A stretch of DNA of 64,000 nt from Lamellibrachia satsuma (GCA_033239005.1 BSQZ01000099.1:999501-1063500), one strand, 5' to 3'. Counted from the first letter of the stretch, positions 38,301 through 48,916 are shown. Numbers and translations are program-made. Notes: generated by a model from the sequence alone, not told the origin.

Positions 38301-39777
38301 GTTCGAACACCGATGGAATCGAATGGTACACGCCACCAGGATAGACTCGGCGCACACCCCCCGTACACGTGCTCTCGTGGTTGCGTAGACGCCATGCGTA
38401 TTTCCACAACGAGTCACCGCACTTCCGACATCTGTACGAGTGACAGTACATGCGTATATCCTGGATGAGGGAAAAATGCGTCCCGTGAAGATTGAGGTAG
38501 AGCGTGTCAGGGTACTTACATACCGAGCGACGAACGAGTTCTGCAGTTGACTTTCCATCCTCTCCATCCGGTGGTACTAGACTGTACACGCACACATTCG
38601 TTTGGAACGTGGTCTCTACACGATAGAGGTCGTCCATCGTGACCCCGGCAAAAGCTGTCATGGGTACGTCGTCTTGGGCGTAAGTATCGTACAGCGTCTT
38701 CACAGCTGGTTCCAATCGACGCTTGTCACATCCTCGATGCAGGGCCAGACATCGGAAGAGACACAGGTTGTCACTGTATCTGTTGGCATGGATGGGTTCC
38801 TTTTCCAATCCGATGACGGCTCTGTTCTTCTTGATGTAGGCTGGAAGGTCGGTCATTCCTACACATCCTATCGGGTGTTCGATGATGCGATTGACGTAAA
38901 ATGAGACATTGGTCACGAGTTCGCACACCCACGCCGAATCCGGTCTTTGATTGATGGCCCATTGCAGGACGTCGCGTTCTCGGATGCGTTCGAGGAACTC
39001 ATCAAAGTCCTTGCTGTTGGTGATGAGACTGGGCTCGTCCAGGTAGCGTCCACAGCAGTTGCACGAGGGATGGTAGTACTTGTATTGACCCGTGTTCTTG
39101 TTCCTCAGAATGAACCCGTAACTGAGGTTAATCTTGAAAGCGTTGGTCTGTTCCTGGAACACGTTCCTCAACGGCGTCTCTAGAACGGTCGTGTCCAGAG
39201 TCGTTAACCTGTACTCGTACCTGGACTGCAGAGGACCTCTCGCTACACGTGTCCGTATGCTCGACCAGTGCGCTCGTACGACATCTAGCAGTTCCGTCGA
39301 CAGGTTGTCGGCGAAGGGGAGTCGAGCAGGTGGGTCTATGGGGTCTGCATCGGTAACGAGTGGATGGTGGGGTGTGGTGGGTTCCCTGATTGGTCTCTTT
39401 GGAGATGGTGGCTTCGTGACGTCGACGGTACACGCTTTTCGTGCGTGTTTGGTCAGGTCATTGCGTCTAGTGAACGTCTGTCCACATTTCGCACATGTGT
39501 ACACTGTGGTCTGTTTTCTATTACTGCTACTGCTACTGCTAAGACGACATACGGACCTCACGTGTTGTTGCAGATCATCCCATATCTCAAACGTCGCATC
39601 ACATTTACACGAATATTTCGTTCGCTTTGCCTGATCGCTAGATGGCACCTCTATTGGTTGCGCCACCGAATACGTGTGTTCGCTCACTGCCGGTGTCGCA
39701 TGACTCACTAGGTGGCGTTTTAGCGCTGCGTACGTGTCGAGCACCAGCCCGCAGTGCCGACATTGGTGTCGTTTCAT
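35327..39777 (-). pseudogene. DNA polymerase B with zinc fingers and OTU-like segment (P2), one frameshift
   Basis: About 1,480 codons. N-terminus: three C2H2-type fingers (residues 6-23, 56-77, 94-116), an OTU-like segment with DNLCLFRC (Cys339) and HGTHFSLI (His434), another CxxC finger (about 450-471), then exonuclease motifs FDFECWF (514-520), GFNSGKYDLN (644-653) and WYNNRDVVPF (802-811). After a one-base loss near 37145 the frame continues at 37024 with FQGCYFHGC, MKLLGNSGYGKTITN and a DTDSAYL catalytic motif. Protein-primed-type family B, the Polinton replicase. The break may be decay or assembly error in a T run. Confidence 0.85.
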
Positions 39778-39823
39778 GCTGCTCTACGTGTCTACAACTG
39801 AGAGAGAGTGGTCCTTAGTACAG

Positions 39824-39831
39824 CTATATAG
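39824..39831 (-). promoter_or_regulatory. TATA-like box of the polymerase gene (P2)
   Basis: CTATATAG about 47 bases upstream of the polymerase ATG; P1 has a similar box at about 14468-14479. Confidence 0.45.
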
Positions 39832-40530
<699 letters not shown>

Positions 40531-40665
40531 CTAATTAAATGCCGGCGTTTCTACCATGAAATCAATAATTATTTGTAATAGACTATGTAGTGCACGTGTC
40601 CTCTCGTCTCGTGCTAGTACGGGTGTCTCCTCATTCACCTCCTTCACCTCCTCCTTCACCTCCTC
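40531..40665 (-). CDS. alternative terminal exon b of the X/Y locus (P2)
   Basis: Acceptor TTTATGTAG at 40666-40674, then 44 phase-0 codons: an EEVKEEVKEVNEE acidic run, TPVLARDERTRAL, a IIIDFMVET helix and a stop at 40531. The IIIDFMVE end matches P1 exon b. Confidence 0.55.
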   Translation of the reverse strand, partial: EEVKEEVKEVNEETPVLARDERTRALHSLLQIIIDFMVETPAFN

Positions 40666-40683
40666 CTACATAAAGAAATACAC

Positions 40684-40788
40684 CTATTGTTCATCGTGCG
40701 TCGATATGATATATTCTATTAGTAGCGTTATTAATTGACGACTTGCACGCCTACGCGCTTCAATCGGTCGCACAGGTACGTCATCATC
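40684..40788 (-). CDS. alternative terminal exon a of the X/Y locus (P2)
   Basis: Acceptor TTGTTCTGTAG, then DDDVPVRPIEARRRASRQL and a helix ending HDEQ-stop at 40684; 34 codons, phase 0. Counterpart of P1 exon a (same end). Confidence 0.6.
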   Translation of the reverse strand, partial: DDDVPVRPIEARRRASRQLITLLIEYIISTHDEQ

Positions 40789-40865
40789 CTACAGAACAAA
40801 TTAAAATATATACTAACATTTCACTCCATATTACTTAATACTACCTACTACCTCGGTTATGTTTA

Positions 40866-40970
40866 CTAATAATAATATTCTGTTGACGACATCATATAAG
40901 GACCGTTCAATACTCCAGTTCGCTTCCGAATGCTGGCTGCGAGTACGGGTGCCTCGTCGTAAACTTCAAT
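40866..40970 (-). CDS. alternative terminal exon c of the X/Y locus (P2)
   Basis: Acceptor TTGTTATGTAG, then IEVYDEAPVLAASIRKRTG and on to a stop at 40866; 34 codons, phase 0. Keeps DEAPVL but loses the final helix. No counterpart in P1, so the array differs in number. Confidence 0.5.
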   Translation of the reverse strand: MEVYDEAPVLAASIRKRTGVLNGPYMMSSTEYYY

Positions 40971-41088
40971 CTACATAACAATAATAATAATATTAATAAT
41001 AATAATACTACTAATGTTCATATACCGTGGTTATAATGTTACTCCTAATTAACTACCGTGGTTATACTAACCACCTCCTGAATACTGT

Positions 41089-41913
41089 TCACAACCTACG
41101 GTTGTCGACACGGATGTTACTACGAGCATACGCCACCATTACTGCTTGAAACGCTGCCGACAGTATCGTAGCTGCCAGTGTTTGGCAAACGTCCTCGGTC
41201 ACTTCCTCTACCGTGGATGGGCCGGATGCCCACCACTGATTCGTTATTATTTGTACAATGCTTTTCTCCATCGTTCGGAAACGCACCTTGCGCTCTTGGG
41301 TGGCCGCGGACTCGTCCTCATCGGTGTCTTCGTCCTCGACGGTCGACGGCTTCGGATGAGTGATAGTGTGTTGATCTGGTATGTGGATGTGTCCGCCGTC
41401 TGGTGTCACAACGACGGTTTCGTCCGGGAACACATAGAGTCTCGGTGGTGATGCTGATGATGATGCCCTCTCAACTTGCGTGCTTGCTATCAGTGGTGGC
41501 GACGCGGGACTGAACTCGAAGTCCTTGTCGTCATCGTCTTTCTCGGGTGCTGGGGATGAGGCGATGGCTTCTTCATCCACGTCATCATAGTAATGAGGGG
41601 GGGTCTTGATGATCCAAGGATCTTCGACATCCTCCTCCTCATTCTCAGTGTCCGATAGATTTTCCACAGGACCCCACGGTAACTGCTGCGTCGCAGCCAC
41701 CAACACCCCCCCTCTGGTGTTGTCATCTGTCGCCTCATCATCCGACTCAGTCTCCGACGAGGATCCCCACGGTATTTCCTGTGTCTCTGGATATTCATCT
41801 ACCGGGCCTGTCTTCTGCCGTTTCCCCGATGGCGTCACCTCGTCCTCGTCATCTGCATCATAAAGATCGTCCAACTGGCGCTTGTATGCTGTCTCCAGCT
41901 GCGTTAGACCCGT
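41089..41913 (-). CDS. exon Y of the X/Y locus (P2)
   Basis: Follows acceptor TTCAACAG; 274 residues, phase 0, with no ATG near its start (the ORF caller had to use a TTG). Opens TGLTQLETAYKRQLDDLYD, then three acidic segments each with a Q-(E/L)-(I/L)-PWG core (ETQEIPWGSS; TQQLPWGPV), LYVFPDETVV, and the C-terminal MEKSIVQIITNQWW and VEEVTEDVCQTLAATIL helices. Spliced to the X first exon (42418-42260) it would give 327 aa. The P1 Y has the same PWG and LYVFPDETVV motifs. Confidence 0.65.
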   Translation of the reverse strand, partial: TGLTQLETAYKRQLDDLYDADDEDEVTPSGKRQKTGPVDEYPETQEIPWGSSSETESDDEATDDNTRGGVLVAATQQLPWGPVENLSDTENEEEDVEDPWIIKTPPHYYDDVDEEAIASSPAPEKDDDDKDFEFSPASPPLIASTQVERASSSASPPRLYVFPDETVVVTPDGGHIHIPDQHTITHPKPSTVEDEDTDEDESAATQERKVRFRTMEKSIVQIITNQWWASGPSTVEEVTEDVCQTLAATILSAAFQAVMVAYARSNIRVDNRRL

Positions 41914-42418
41914 CTGTTGAATAGAAAGAATCGGTTACATTCGACATATTTTCATCCACGTCGCCCTGTATATCGTTGTATTGGGCGTACATACTCTTTC
42001 TAACCAAATCTGTCACTTGCTGACGCCATTTCATGTTCCCACACGTTGCGATGACATCTATCGATAGCCACCGCAACACGTGCATGACCATGCTGACCGA
42101 TGGTACGTAACGTTCCGTATCATCATCATCATTTAAATTCATTATGCGTTGCACCTCGTCACAGGCAAATTGCACGCTGGCGACCTCTAGTGCCTTATAG
42201 AAGGTTTGTTCGTTCGTCATGGCTTCGGCTCGATCACGTAGCCTATCTAAACCACTCACCGTAGCCTCCATATCATCGCTACTGCTTATGGATATGACGT
42301 CACGCTGTGACGCACTATCGTCCGAGTCATCTGATATTGAAATTAATGGTGGCGGTGAACAGCTGTCCGCAGAGGAGGTGAATAGTATCTCCGAGCTATT
42401 AGCATGTAACCATTCCAT
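41858..42418 (-). CDS. accessory protein X, SIM-bearing (P2)
   Basis: 186 aa unspliced. First 53 codons are the shared exon: MEWLHANSSEILF, LISISDDSDDS (25-35) and VISISSSDD (41-49), ending at ACG|GTGAGT (intron 42259-41914, 346 bp). Read-through encodes the X helical domain (FACDEVQRIMNL, VMHVLRWLSIDV). The last 20 residues of the read-through form come from the Y exon in another frame, so the authentic X end is uncertain. Confidence 0.65.
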   Translation of the reverse strand: MEWLHANSSEILFTSSADSCSPPPLISISDDSDDSASQRDVISISSSDDMEATVSGLDRLRDRAEAMTNEQTFYKALEVASVQFACDEVQRIMNLNDDDDTERYVPSVSMVMHVLRWLSIDVIATCGNMKWRQQVTDLVRKSMYAQYNDIQGDVDENMSNVTDSFYSTDGSNAAGDSIQAPVGRSL

Positions 42419-42518
42419 TACCTTAGAGCGTGCATCACTGTCGATGACGTCACTGCTTCCGGTCGCAGTAGCCTGTCTGTCACTGCTTCCGGTCGCAGTA
42501 GCCTGTCAACAGATGGAT

Positions 42519-42992
42519 TCACACTGTGACTATTTCCATGTCTGACACCGTGTAATTTACATACTGTCCCGCCTCGCGTTTCCTAACGGTCACCATGACT
42601 TGGGCCCCCCGCAACATGTCCAGTGCTGCATACCGTTCGGCGTCTCCTTTCATGCTCATGTATTCGTTAGCAGTGAATCCCAACACCTGGACAGCCTTGG
42701 CATTAAATAGGGTTGCCCACACTTCACTACCGATGGCGTCTTGTAGGAGGATACGCATAGCGAACTGATACACTACACCACGCTGCCATCGATGAACCGG
42801 ACACACATACCCGTTGTTTTCGGGACTCACACGTTTGTTACACTGCTGACATGATGGATAAACTATATATTTGTCTTGAACAGCACATTGTACTATGGTT
42901 AACGGCCGTCTAAATATATAAGTCCCGTTACCTACCTGTCTCTCGAGTTGGCTGACTGTCATCATCATCATATCGGCGTCTTGGGCGGCCAT
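42519..42992 (-). CDS. RPA70 DBD-C-like ssDNA-binding protein (P2)
   Basis: 157 aa, intact. After a Met-rich start, an OB-fold with a zinc ribbon: CQQC (about residues 49-52) and CPVH (about 66-69), then VYQFAMRILLQDAIGSEVWATLF and AVQVLGFTANEYM. This matches the C-terminal DNA-binding domain of replication protein A (Rep_fac-A_C). It likely binds single-stranded DNA during element replication. A GTAGGT after CAG in codons 19-20 could act as a splice donor. Copy in P1 is broken. Confidence 0.75.
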   Translation of the reverse strand: MAAQDADMMMMTVSQLERQVGNGTYIFRRPLTIVQCAVQDKYIVYPSCQQCNKRVSPENNGYVCPVHRWQRGVVYQFAMRILLQDAIGSEVWATLFNAKAVQVLGFTANEYMSMKGDAERYAALDMLRGAQVMVTVRKREAGQYVNYTVSDMEIVTV

Positions 42993-43078
42993 TTCTCTCT
43001 CTGCGTGCTGCTGCTAGTGGTCTTGAAGTCGTCTGTAAATCGAAGTGTGGTTGTGTGTCTCGTTCACTCTGCGCCGGG

Positions 43079-43086
43079 TTTATATA
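43079..43086 (-). promoter_or_regulatory. TATA box of the RPA-like gene (P2)
   Basis: Minus-strand TATATAAA about 90 bases upstream of 42992. Confidence 0.55.
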
Positions 43087-43207
43087 CACCTCCAACTGCC
43101 TATGGCGCGATTTCTTATCACAACCCTTGGTCGTGCGCGCGTGATGCTGGATGTCTGGCATCTATATCTCGCTGTACTCTGTTCACCGGTCTTGTGACCG
43201 GCTCGCA

Positions 43208-43672
43208 TTACGTCTGCTGATGCAATCGAATGAACTCGCGTACTCGCTCGAGTATATGTCCTAGCATGTTCTGACCGGCTTGACCGCTGTATGTTAGCGC
43301 CCCCCAGTATCCTTCACGACTCTTGACCCATTCCTGCAACTGGGAATACCCAGTGTCTAGGAGTCGTTTACGTAGGGTTGGGTCGCGATATTTAACAGCA
43401 ACTAACGCATACATTAGTGAATGTCGTTGTTCGTTCCACGATGCGCGTAACTGTTCTTTTTCTCGTATGCTCTTGCTGAGGTGTTTCGCCTGTAGACCAG
43501 TGCGCGTGGACAGCATTTTTTCTGCGGTTTGCAGGTCACCGTGATGCATGCATTTCCGCCATTGGTAAGCGCTTTCGACACTCGTAAATTCTTTATTCCA
43601 CACACGTATCCTGCACACGTAGAAGTTTGACAGGAAATGGCGACCGCCTCTGAAGCGTATATCACGGTTCAT
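43208..43672 (-). CDS. NADAR-domain protein (P2)
   Basis: 154 aa, typical NADAR length. FLSNFYVCRI, SVESAYQWRK, MYALVAVKYRDPTLRKRLL, EGYWGALTYSGQAGQNMLG and VREF near the end. Intact. The Asp of RADW is Ser here (RASW). Faces gene Z across a divergent promoter. Confidence 0.87.
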   Translation of the reverse strand: MNRDIRFRGGRHFLSNFYVCRIRVWNKEFTSVESAYQWRKCMHHGDLQTAEKMLSTRTGLQAKHLSKSIREKEQLRASWNEQRHSLMYALVAVKYRDPTLRKRLLDTGYSQLQEWVKSREGYWGALTYSGQAGQNMLGHILERVREFIRLHQQT

Positions 43673-43944
43673 GGTGACTTTATAACGTTAAATTGTACAG
43701 TTACTGTCTTAAATACACGCCGTTCTAGCGCTCTCGAGTACTAGTCACCCCCACTTTTTCCTTGCGTGATGGATGCCCGGTGTCGGTAGGCTGACAGTTG
43801 CCGGCCGCTTATCTGTTTTCTCATTAGTGTCGTATTGTTCCTCGGGTTGCGTCAGCTGTCTGGTTTATTTCTAACATGGTATATATAGACGCTGCGTTCG
43901 TCGTGTCGTCATTACAACCGCCATTGCCTTCGATACCGTTCATC
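43673..43944. promoter_or_regulatory. divergent NADAR/Z promoter (P2)
   Basis: 272 bases. TATATATA at 43880-43887 for Z, TATTTAAGAC-like on the minus side for NADAR, and the conserved cgtgatggatgcccggtgtc block. About the same length and layout as P1 18091-18369. Confidence 0.6.
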
Positions 43945-44873
43945 ATGCCTCCTGTCGTTATGGTGCTCGACTTTGCAGAGTTTTTGACTCTTCTCAGTGT
44001 TATGGGAGATGCGTTGCTCCCACTAATGCGTCGTGTGTGAGTATTTCTTTTATTTCTTTATTTATTTATTTATTTATGTATTACTATTATACTTTCATAG
44101 CTCTACATAACTGTACATAGATAATAACTCTTTTCACTGTACATACTGTTCTATCGTTCCTGTGTTACATGTCTCGCCGTGTGTTCGTCGGGTCCAAGTT
44201 CCATATGTAGCGGCTTGCCAGCCGATCGGTTTCGTATTACCTCGTTGCTTGGTTACGTCTGTTATATATATAGATGTCTATGCATGTTCTCACTCTGGTT
44301 GTGTCCTTTACTTACAGAATCCCTCGCTTTCACTGGGCATGCGTAATGACACAGTTGCTCGTCACGACAGTCCACCGCCGGGCCTGTCAGGCGACAGAGC
44401 TATTTCGAGACGAGTTGTACGACGCCGGTCTCCTGACGGCATTCGCCGACTTTGCAAGCCGTTGGCGTCATGTCATGTCGGACATTGAATTCTATTACGG
44501 ACCTGGATATCGTACTTCTACAGTCCCTGAGGTGTGGGACGTCGACGACGACGAAGACGCCGACGACGACGACGACGACGACGATGATATCGCCGCCGCC
44601 GTCGCCTCCGACACTCACGAGGACTCGGACGATTTCCGTCTCGCATTCAGGGCTCACATGTTACAGTGGGAGTGCGTCATGCACCAACTCCTGCTGTTAC
44701 ATGCCCCGTCACCCCTCCCTATTTTCCGTCGCCTTCACAGAGGTCCCATCCATCATCCATCACTCTGCCATCGACGACGCTCCGTCTCCCTCCGTATTGC
44801 ATTGGCCCGCAAGTTGACTGCGCGTTCAGTTCGCCGCTCACTCTTGCCGGCTTTCAACTGTCAGCCCGAATGA
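43945..44873 (+). CDS. gene Z, two exons (P2)
   Basis: Exon 1 43945-44036 (donor GTGAGT), exon 2 44318-44873 (acceptor TTACTTACAG), phase 2, 215 aa. Three W-x-x-V-M-x-x-(L/I) repeats: HWACVMTQL, RWRHVMSDI, QWECVMHQL, with a long Asp run before the third and a basic C-terminus. Exon 1 is a hydrophobic helix. No recognised family. Confidence 0.65.
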
Positions 44874-44897
44874 ACACTTCTACAAACGTTCATTTTT

Positions 44898-44903
44898 AAT
44901 AAA
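44898..44903 (+). terminator. AATAAA polyadenylation signal of gene Z (P2)
   Basis: 25 bases beyond the Z stop. 44904-45575 has no gene; it holds duplicated short blocks (attcccgtcttgtattgc; ccattttcgtcctgctacat) and a segment (about 45360-45475) like the inner part of the P1 TIR. Confidence 0.6.
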
Positions 44904-45575
44904 CTTTACTACCGTCATTGATTCATGTATTACAGTTTGCATATTCCCGTCTTGTATTGCATTGTTTCATGTATTAAAGTTTGCATCATCTTATATTCCC
45001 GTCTTGTATTGCGTTTTGTTGGCATATTATATTTTCCACATAGTCCATTTTCGTCCTGCTACATTTTATTTAATGCCATATTATATATAATAGTCCATTT
45101 TCGTCCTGCTACATTTTATTTAACCAACGGTCCGATTTCCGTCGTCCAGCGGTTATTTTATAGCCATGCATGTCGGCTAATTAATAACCATTACATATTC
45201 CCCTTATGTTTATCGGTTTTACTTTTATTACGTCTTTTGTTCACTCCATATAACCCGCTATAACACACATCAATAGCCGTCTCTGCCACATTGTTGCTGT
45301 TTATCGCCGCTTAGCTCGGCTCCCTTGCTACATTGTACCGATTAGCGTCCTTTGATCTCGCGCTACGGCTCACAGCTGGATAAACGCCTCGGCTTACACT
45401 TAACTCCAGTCGTTCGGATGTCCAGTTGACATTAGCTAACCACTCGGACTGGTCACTCCGTCGGGTCAAGGTTCAGGTCACACGGTCACGTGTCTACGTG
45501 GGTAGGTGGGTGGGTGGTGGGTGTATTACGTGTATTTTCTTTTTTTCCTATGTCCATCATCGATGACTACTGGTC

Positions 45576-45784
45576 AATATTCGTTCCTCCTCCAGTCCCT
45601 AGGGGGCGCTTACGTTACCCATCATGCACTACGCTCACCTACGCTCGCCAGGGGGCGCTCTACTGCTCTCTCATTGGCTGCGCGCACTCTTCAGCGGCTG
45701 GGCGATATTAGGGGCCTTTCCTTGATCTTCCTTTGATCTTAGATTGCGGCGATAAGGAGGTCTGAGATGCCTCCGTATACTACT
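45576..45784. repeat. P2 right terminal inverted repeat
   Basis: Inverse of 27936-28144, ending gcctccgtatactact. Confidence 0.93.
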
Positions 45785-45790
45785 CACGTC
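45785..45790. repeat. P2 target-site duplication, right (CACGTC)
   Basis: Exact repeat of 27930-27935. Confidence 0.95.
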
Positions 45791-46031
45791 TTTCTGCATA
45801 CATTCACTGACATGGTGGCACTGTCGTCATTTAGATACATAAGTGTCTATTGCGCCAGTTTTGGTCATGTTGCAAGATACTAGTCAAACATGCAATTTAC
45901 GTAGAAAAATTATAAGTTATACACAAAAAAGTATAATATAAACACATTTAACTTTAGCATAAGCTTGTAATAAATTAAAAAATCGTGCTGCTGCGTTGAT
46001 CAATTAAAATATTGATTGCTCTTTTTTTCAG

Positions 46032-46212
46032 TGGACTCGGTGAAGAATAAATTGAGACTCTTGAGAAATAGTTTCACGAAAGCAAGAAAAGCACCGAGAA
46101 GTGGCAGTGCGAGAAAAAAACCCGAACAGAAGGACAACTTGGTTGCTGGAGAATTTACAATTTCTGGCCCCTTATGTAGCAGGAAGACCAAGCATTTCCA
46201 ACTTGGACTCGG
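46032..46212 (+). CDS. MADF-domain protein, exon 2
   Basis: Acceptor TTTTTTTCAG, donor CGGTAAGT at 46213. Begins VDSVKNKLRLLRNSFTKARK, the last MADF helix, then a basic linker (KAPRSGSARKKPEQ). Its phase matches exon 1 at 27769, which shows that the two halves were one gene before P2 inserted. A downstream exon is expected but not found. Confidence 0.75.
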
Positions 46213-46417
46213 TAAGTATTTTATTCAATAACTCATTTACCATTTTGTTGTAAACAATATTTTTACAAGATCAGTTAACATTTTCTAACTGCTTCATCAC
46301 AATATTAGTTCACAAGATCAAAAGACCAGTTCACTCTAATCATAAGATCAGTTAAAAATCTCTAAGTGCATGATCAAAAGATCAGCTCCCATTGATCCCA
46401 AGATCAGTTCAAATTTT

Positions 46418-47124
46418 CTAATGCGTGACCATGTACTCTTGCCATGGAACAGATCCATAATCTGATGTAAAGTAATCAGTGAGCTCGTTTCGTTGCATTT
46501 TGGCCTTTCCTGTTGCATTTCTTTCTGTGCATGCTGGCAGGCCTGTCAGTGCTGGGTCATTTCTCCAAACTCCAGCAGTGTTACATCGATCTATGTCTTC
46601 AACATCATTAACACTCATGTAGGTGTGGTTGTTGTTTTCAACCATGAAATTATGCAGACAACAAGCAACCAAGATTACTTTCACAACCTTCTGATTGTCA
46701 AGATTTATGGTTGTCAAAAATATTCGGAACCTGTTAGCCATTATACCGAAGGCATTTTCAACAACACGCCTTGATCTGGACAAACGATAGTTGAAGATTC
46801 TCTTGGACTTGTCTAAATTCCTCTGTGGATAAGGTTTCATGATTCTTTCGGACAGAGGAAATGCATCATCTCCTACTATGTGGTACTGTATTTTGTTTGG
46901 AATGCCCTCTATGGTTTCAGCAGATGGCAAGTTAAGAGTGTTTTTTTCTAAGGCTACTTTCAGTGATGACTCGGCGAACACACCAGCATCCCCGGCACGG
47001 CCAGGTGCCCCAACATCCACATAAACAAATTTGTAGTTTGCGTCAACAAGGGCAAGAAGTAGCACACTAAAGAAATGCTTATAATTGAAGAACTCTGATC
47101 CACTGTTGACTGGTTGTTGTATTG
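46418..47124 (-). CDS. Harbinger DDE transposase (HARBI1-like), last exon
   Basis: DDE nuclease core: Asp in YKFVYVDVGAPGRAGD, Asp in VGDDAFPLSERIM, Glu in RRVVENAFGIM, then CCLHNFMVE. The exon starts after acceptor ATGTAG at 47125 (IQQPVNSGSEFFNYKH). The N-terminal helix-turn-helix part should lie in upstream exons beyond 47125 and I cannot place it. It catalyses cut-and-paste transposition with the MADF partner. Confidence 0.85.
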
Positions 47125-48448
47125 CTACATGGAGGAACAAGGTGCGTAAAAAGCAAAAATGCAAAGCAACACTGTATATTTATAGCAAAAACTTGGTGAC
47201 AGTTTTGTTACTAATAAAAAGTATACTTCATAAAACTGACACAAGGCCTGTGAATGAGTTTGAGACCCAGTGAGATTGAGAGACTATGTTGTCACAACAA
47301 TGAATCAACAATATAATGTAACTATGACAGCTGTCAAAAACCAAGGTGTCACCATGATAGTGATTTGGTCAGTGTGAATATGATTCGGCACAAAGTATAC
47401 ACAACATGTACAAGTATCAATATATATATATATATATATATGGTAGACTGACAGTAAATGCCTGCACTTTGCCTGATTGTGTGAAGAATCCAGTTGTAAA
47501 GTCGTTGCCTTCACGCGGTTAATACAGATATAATAATTTTGTTATTCAGAAAATCCAGGATGTTTATGTAGACTTGTAGCCTAGCATTGGGGGCAGAAGT
47601 TCAAATGTGAGTAATGGGTATTTCTTAGGAACCAAGCTACAGGCGTGGGTCGAAAGTTGATGGTCTTCCCGAGCCTAGAAGTTTATTAATGACTTGTCAA
47701 CCGGTTCCTCAAGATCTCACCCTATCCTAACCCATAAGCGGGCAGGGGAAAGGAGGGGGGGGGAGTTTGGCAAGGTGTAGGACAGCCACCCACCACGTAA
47801 ACATATAGTAATTATGCGAAAATGCAAATGGATTTTCTTCAGGGAGGTTGTGTGGCGTCAGCCTGTTCACGCACGCATGAGACGGTTTTGGATGATTTTA
47901 GCAGAATCGGGAGATGTTCACGCATGCGTACTTTGGTACTAGAAACTTCTGGGAAAGCTATTGACTTGCTTTAAAAGGTGACAGATTTGCACACTCGGGG
48001 AGCGCGGCAGACTATTTCCCCGAAACACGACGTGTATGCTCCATGAGGGAAGCTACGAAAATGCTCCCAACTTTCAGACCTTCAAAATTGTCCGCATAGA
48101 CAAGCCAAGCTGGTTTGCACTAGTGTTACATTTGATTTCTAAATTACAAACTTTCAAATTTCAACTAAAGATGTTACCGATTATACTGATACAGTGTACT
48201 GATGCAACGGGATGGTGATTTTATGTGATTGTGAAATGTACGTTAAGTGTACGTGACTGACTCGAATAAATCTCTAATCGAGACGATACCTGGACAACTG
48301 GTGTTACAACAGATTTCATACTAGACGTGAATGAATCTGGCGAGCTAATAGCGAACTTTGTGAAAATCGGGGGTCGAACTTTACAACTGGCGAGCCTGTG
48401 CCAGGATTTATTCAACAACACAGCAAATTGACTTTCGAACATTTCAAC
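47125..48448. other. no gene recognised; short TA array
   Basis: Holds a 22-base TA run (47420-47441) and a G-run near 47753. The part just before gag (about 47900-48440) may contain the 5' LTR or leader of gypsy B (a tttaaaagg box near 47971), but it does not resemble the LTR at 2577-3182 and I cannot define it. Confidence 0.5.
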
Positions 48449-48916
48449 ATGGACAACCAACAATTCCAGAACTATACGATCGGGTTAGCCCAACAACAAC
48501 AGAAGAGACGGGCAATCCATGCGACGTGAGAACAAATCCGTGACTTGATTCGTCAAATGCAGACGTGCGACGGCGCCACTACGGCTGCCGTAAGAATCTG
48601 GATTCGAGAAGTGACACTGGCTTTCAACCAAGTAGGTGCACCCAATATAATCGAAATTGCCTCTAAAACGGTCGCCGGTCCGTTGATATTTGAACTTGAA
48701 AGATTCATCAAGGGTGTAATCGTCGCCAATCAAGTGGCCCGCAATGCCATTCCATGGGCAGATGTATGCGATCATCTAGCTGCCAAATTTCTGAACATTA
48801 ATGAGAGTGCCGCATTGAGAGACGATTTGGAACGACTCCGCCAGTCGGCCTATGAACCAACGGCCCAGTACGCAAGATGTTTCCGGGACAGGAAGAACCG
48901 ATGGATGTTGGCATGA
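48449..48916 (+). pseudogene. gypsy gag (capsid) with a nonsense codon
   Basis: ATG at 48449; TGA after 26 codons (MDNQQFQNYTIGLAQQQQ precedes), then the same frame continues through IWIREVTLAF, PWADVCDHLAAKFLN and DDLERLRQSAYEPTAQYARC, a typical gypsy capsid segment, to a TGA near 48914. Confidence 0.7.

Larger units (their letters stand above)
45785..47300 (+). mobile_element. PIF/Harbinger transposon, right part (approximate)
   Basis: Contains the rest of the MADF intron, MADF exon 2 (plus) and the DDE transposase (minus), in convergent arrangement typical of Harbinger transposons. Right end not identified; no clear TIR or three-base TSD found by eye. Confidence 0.65.

Noticed and set aside
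47640..48230. 5' LTR of gypsy B identical to the LTR at 2577-3182
   Set aside because: By eye the two regions do not align; no TG...CA pair could be fixed, so no LTR was called.
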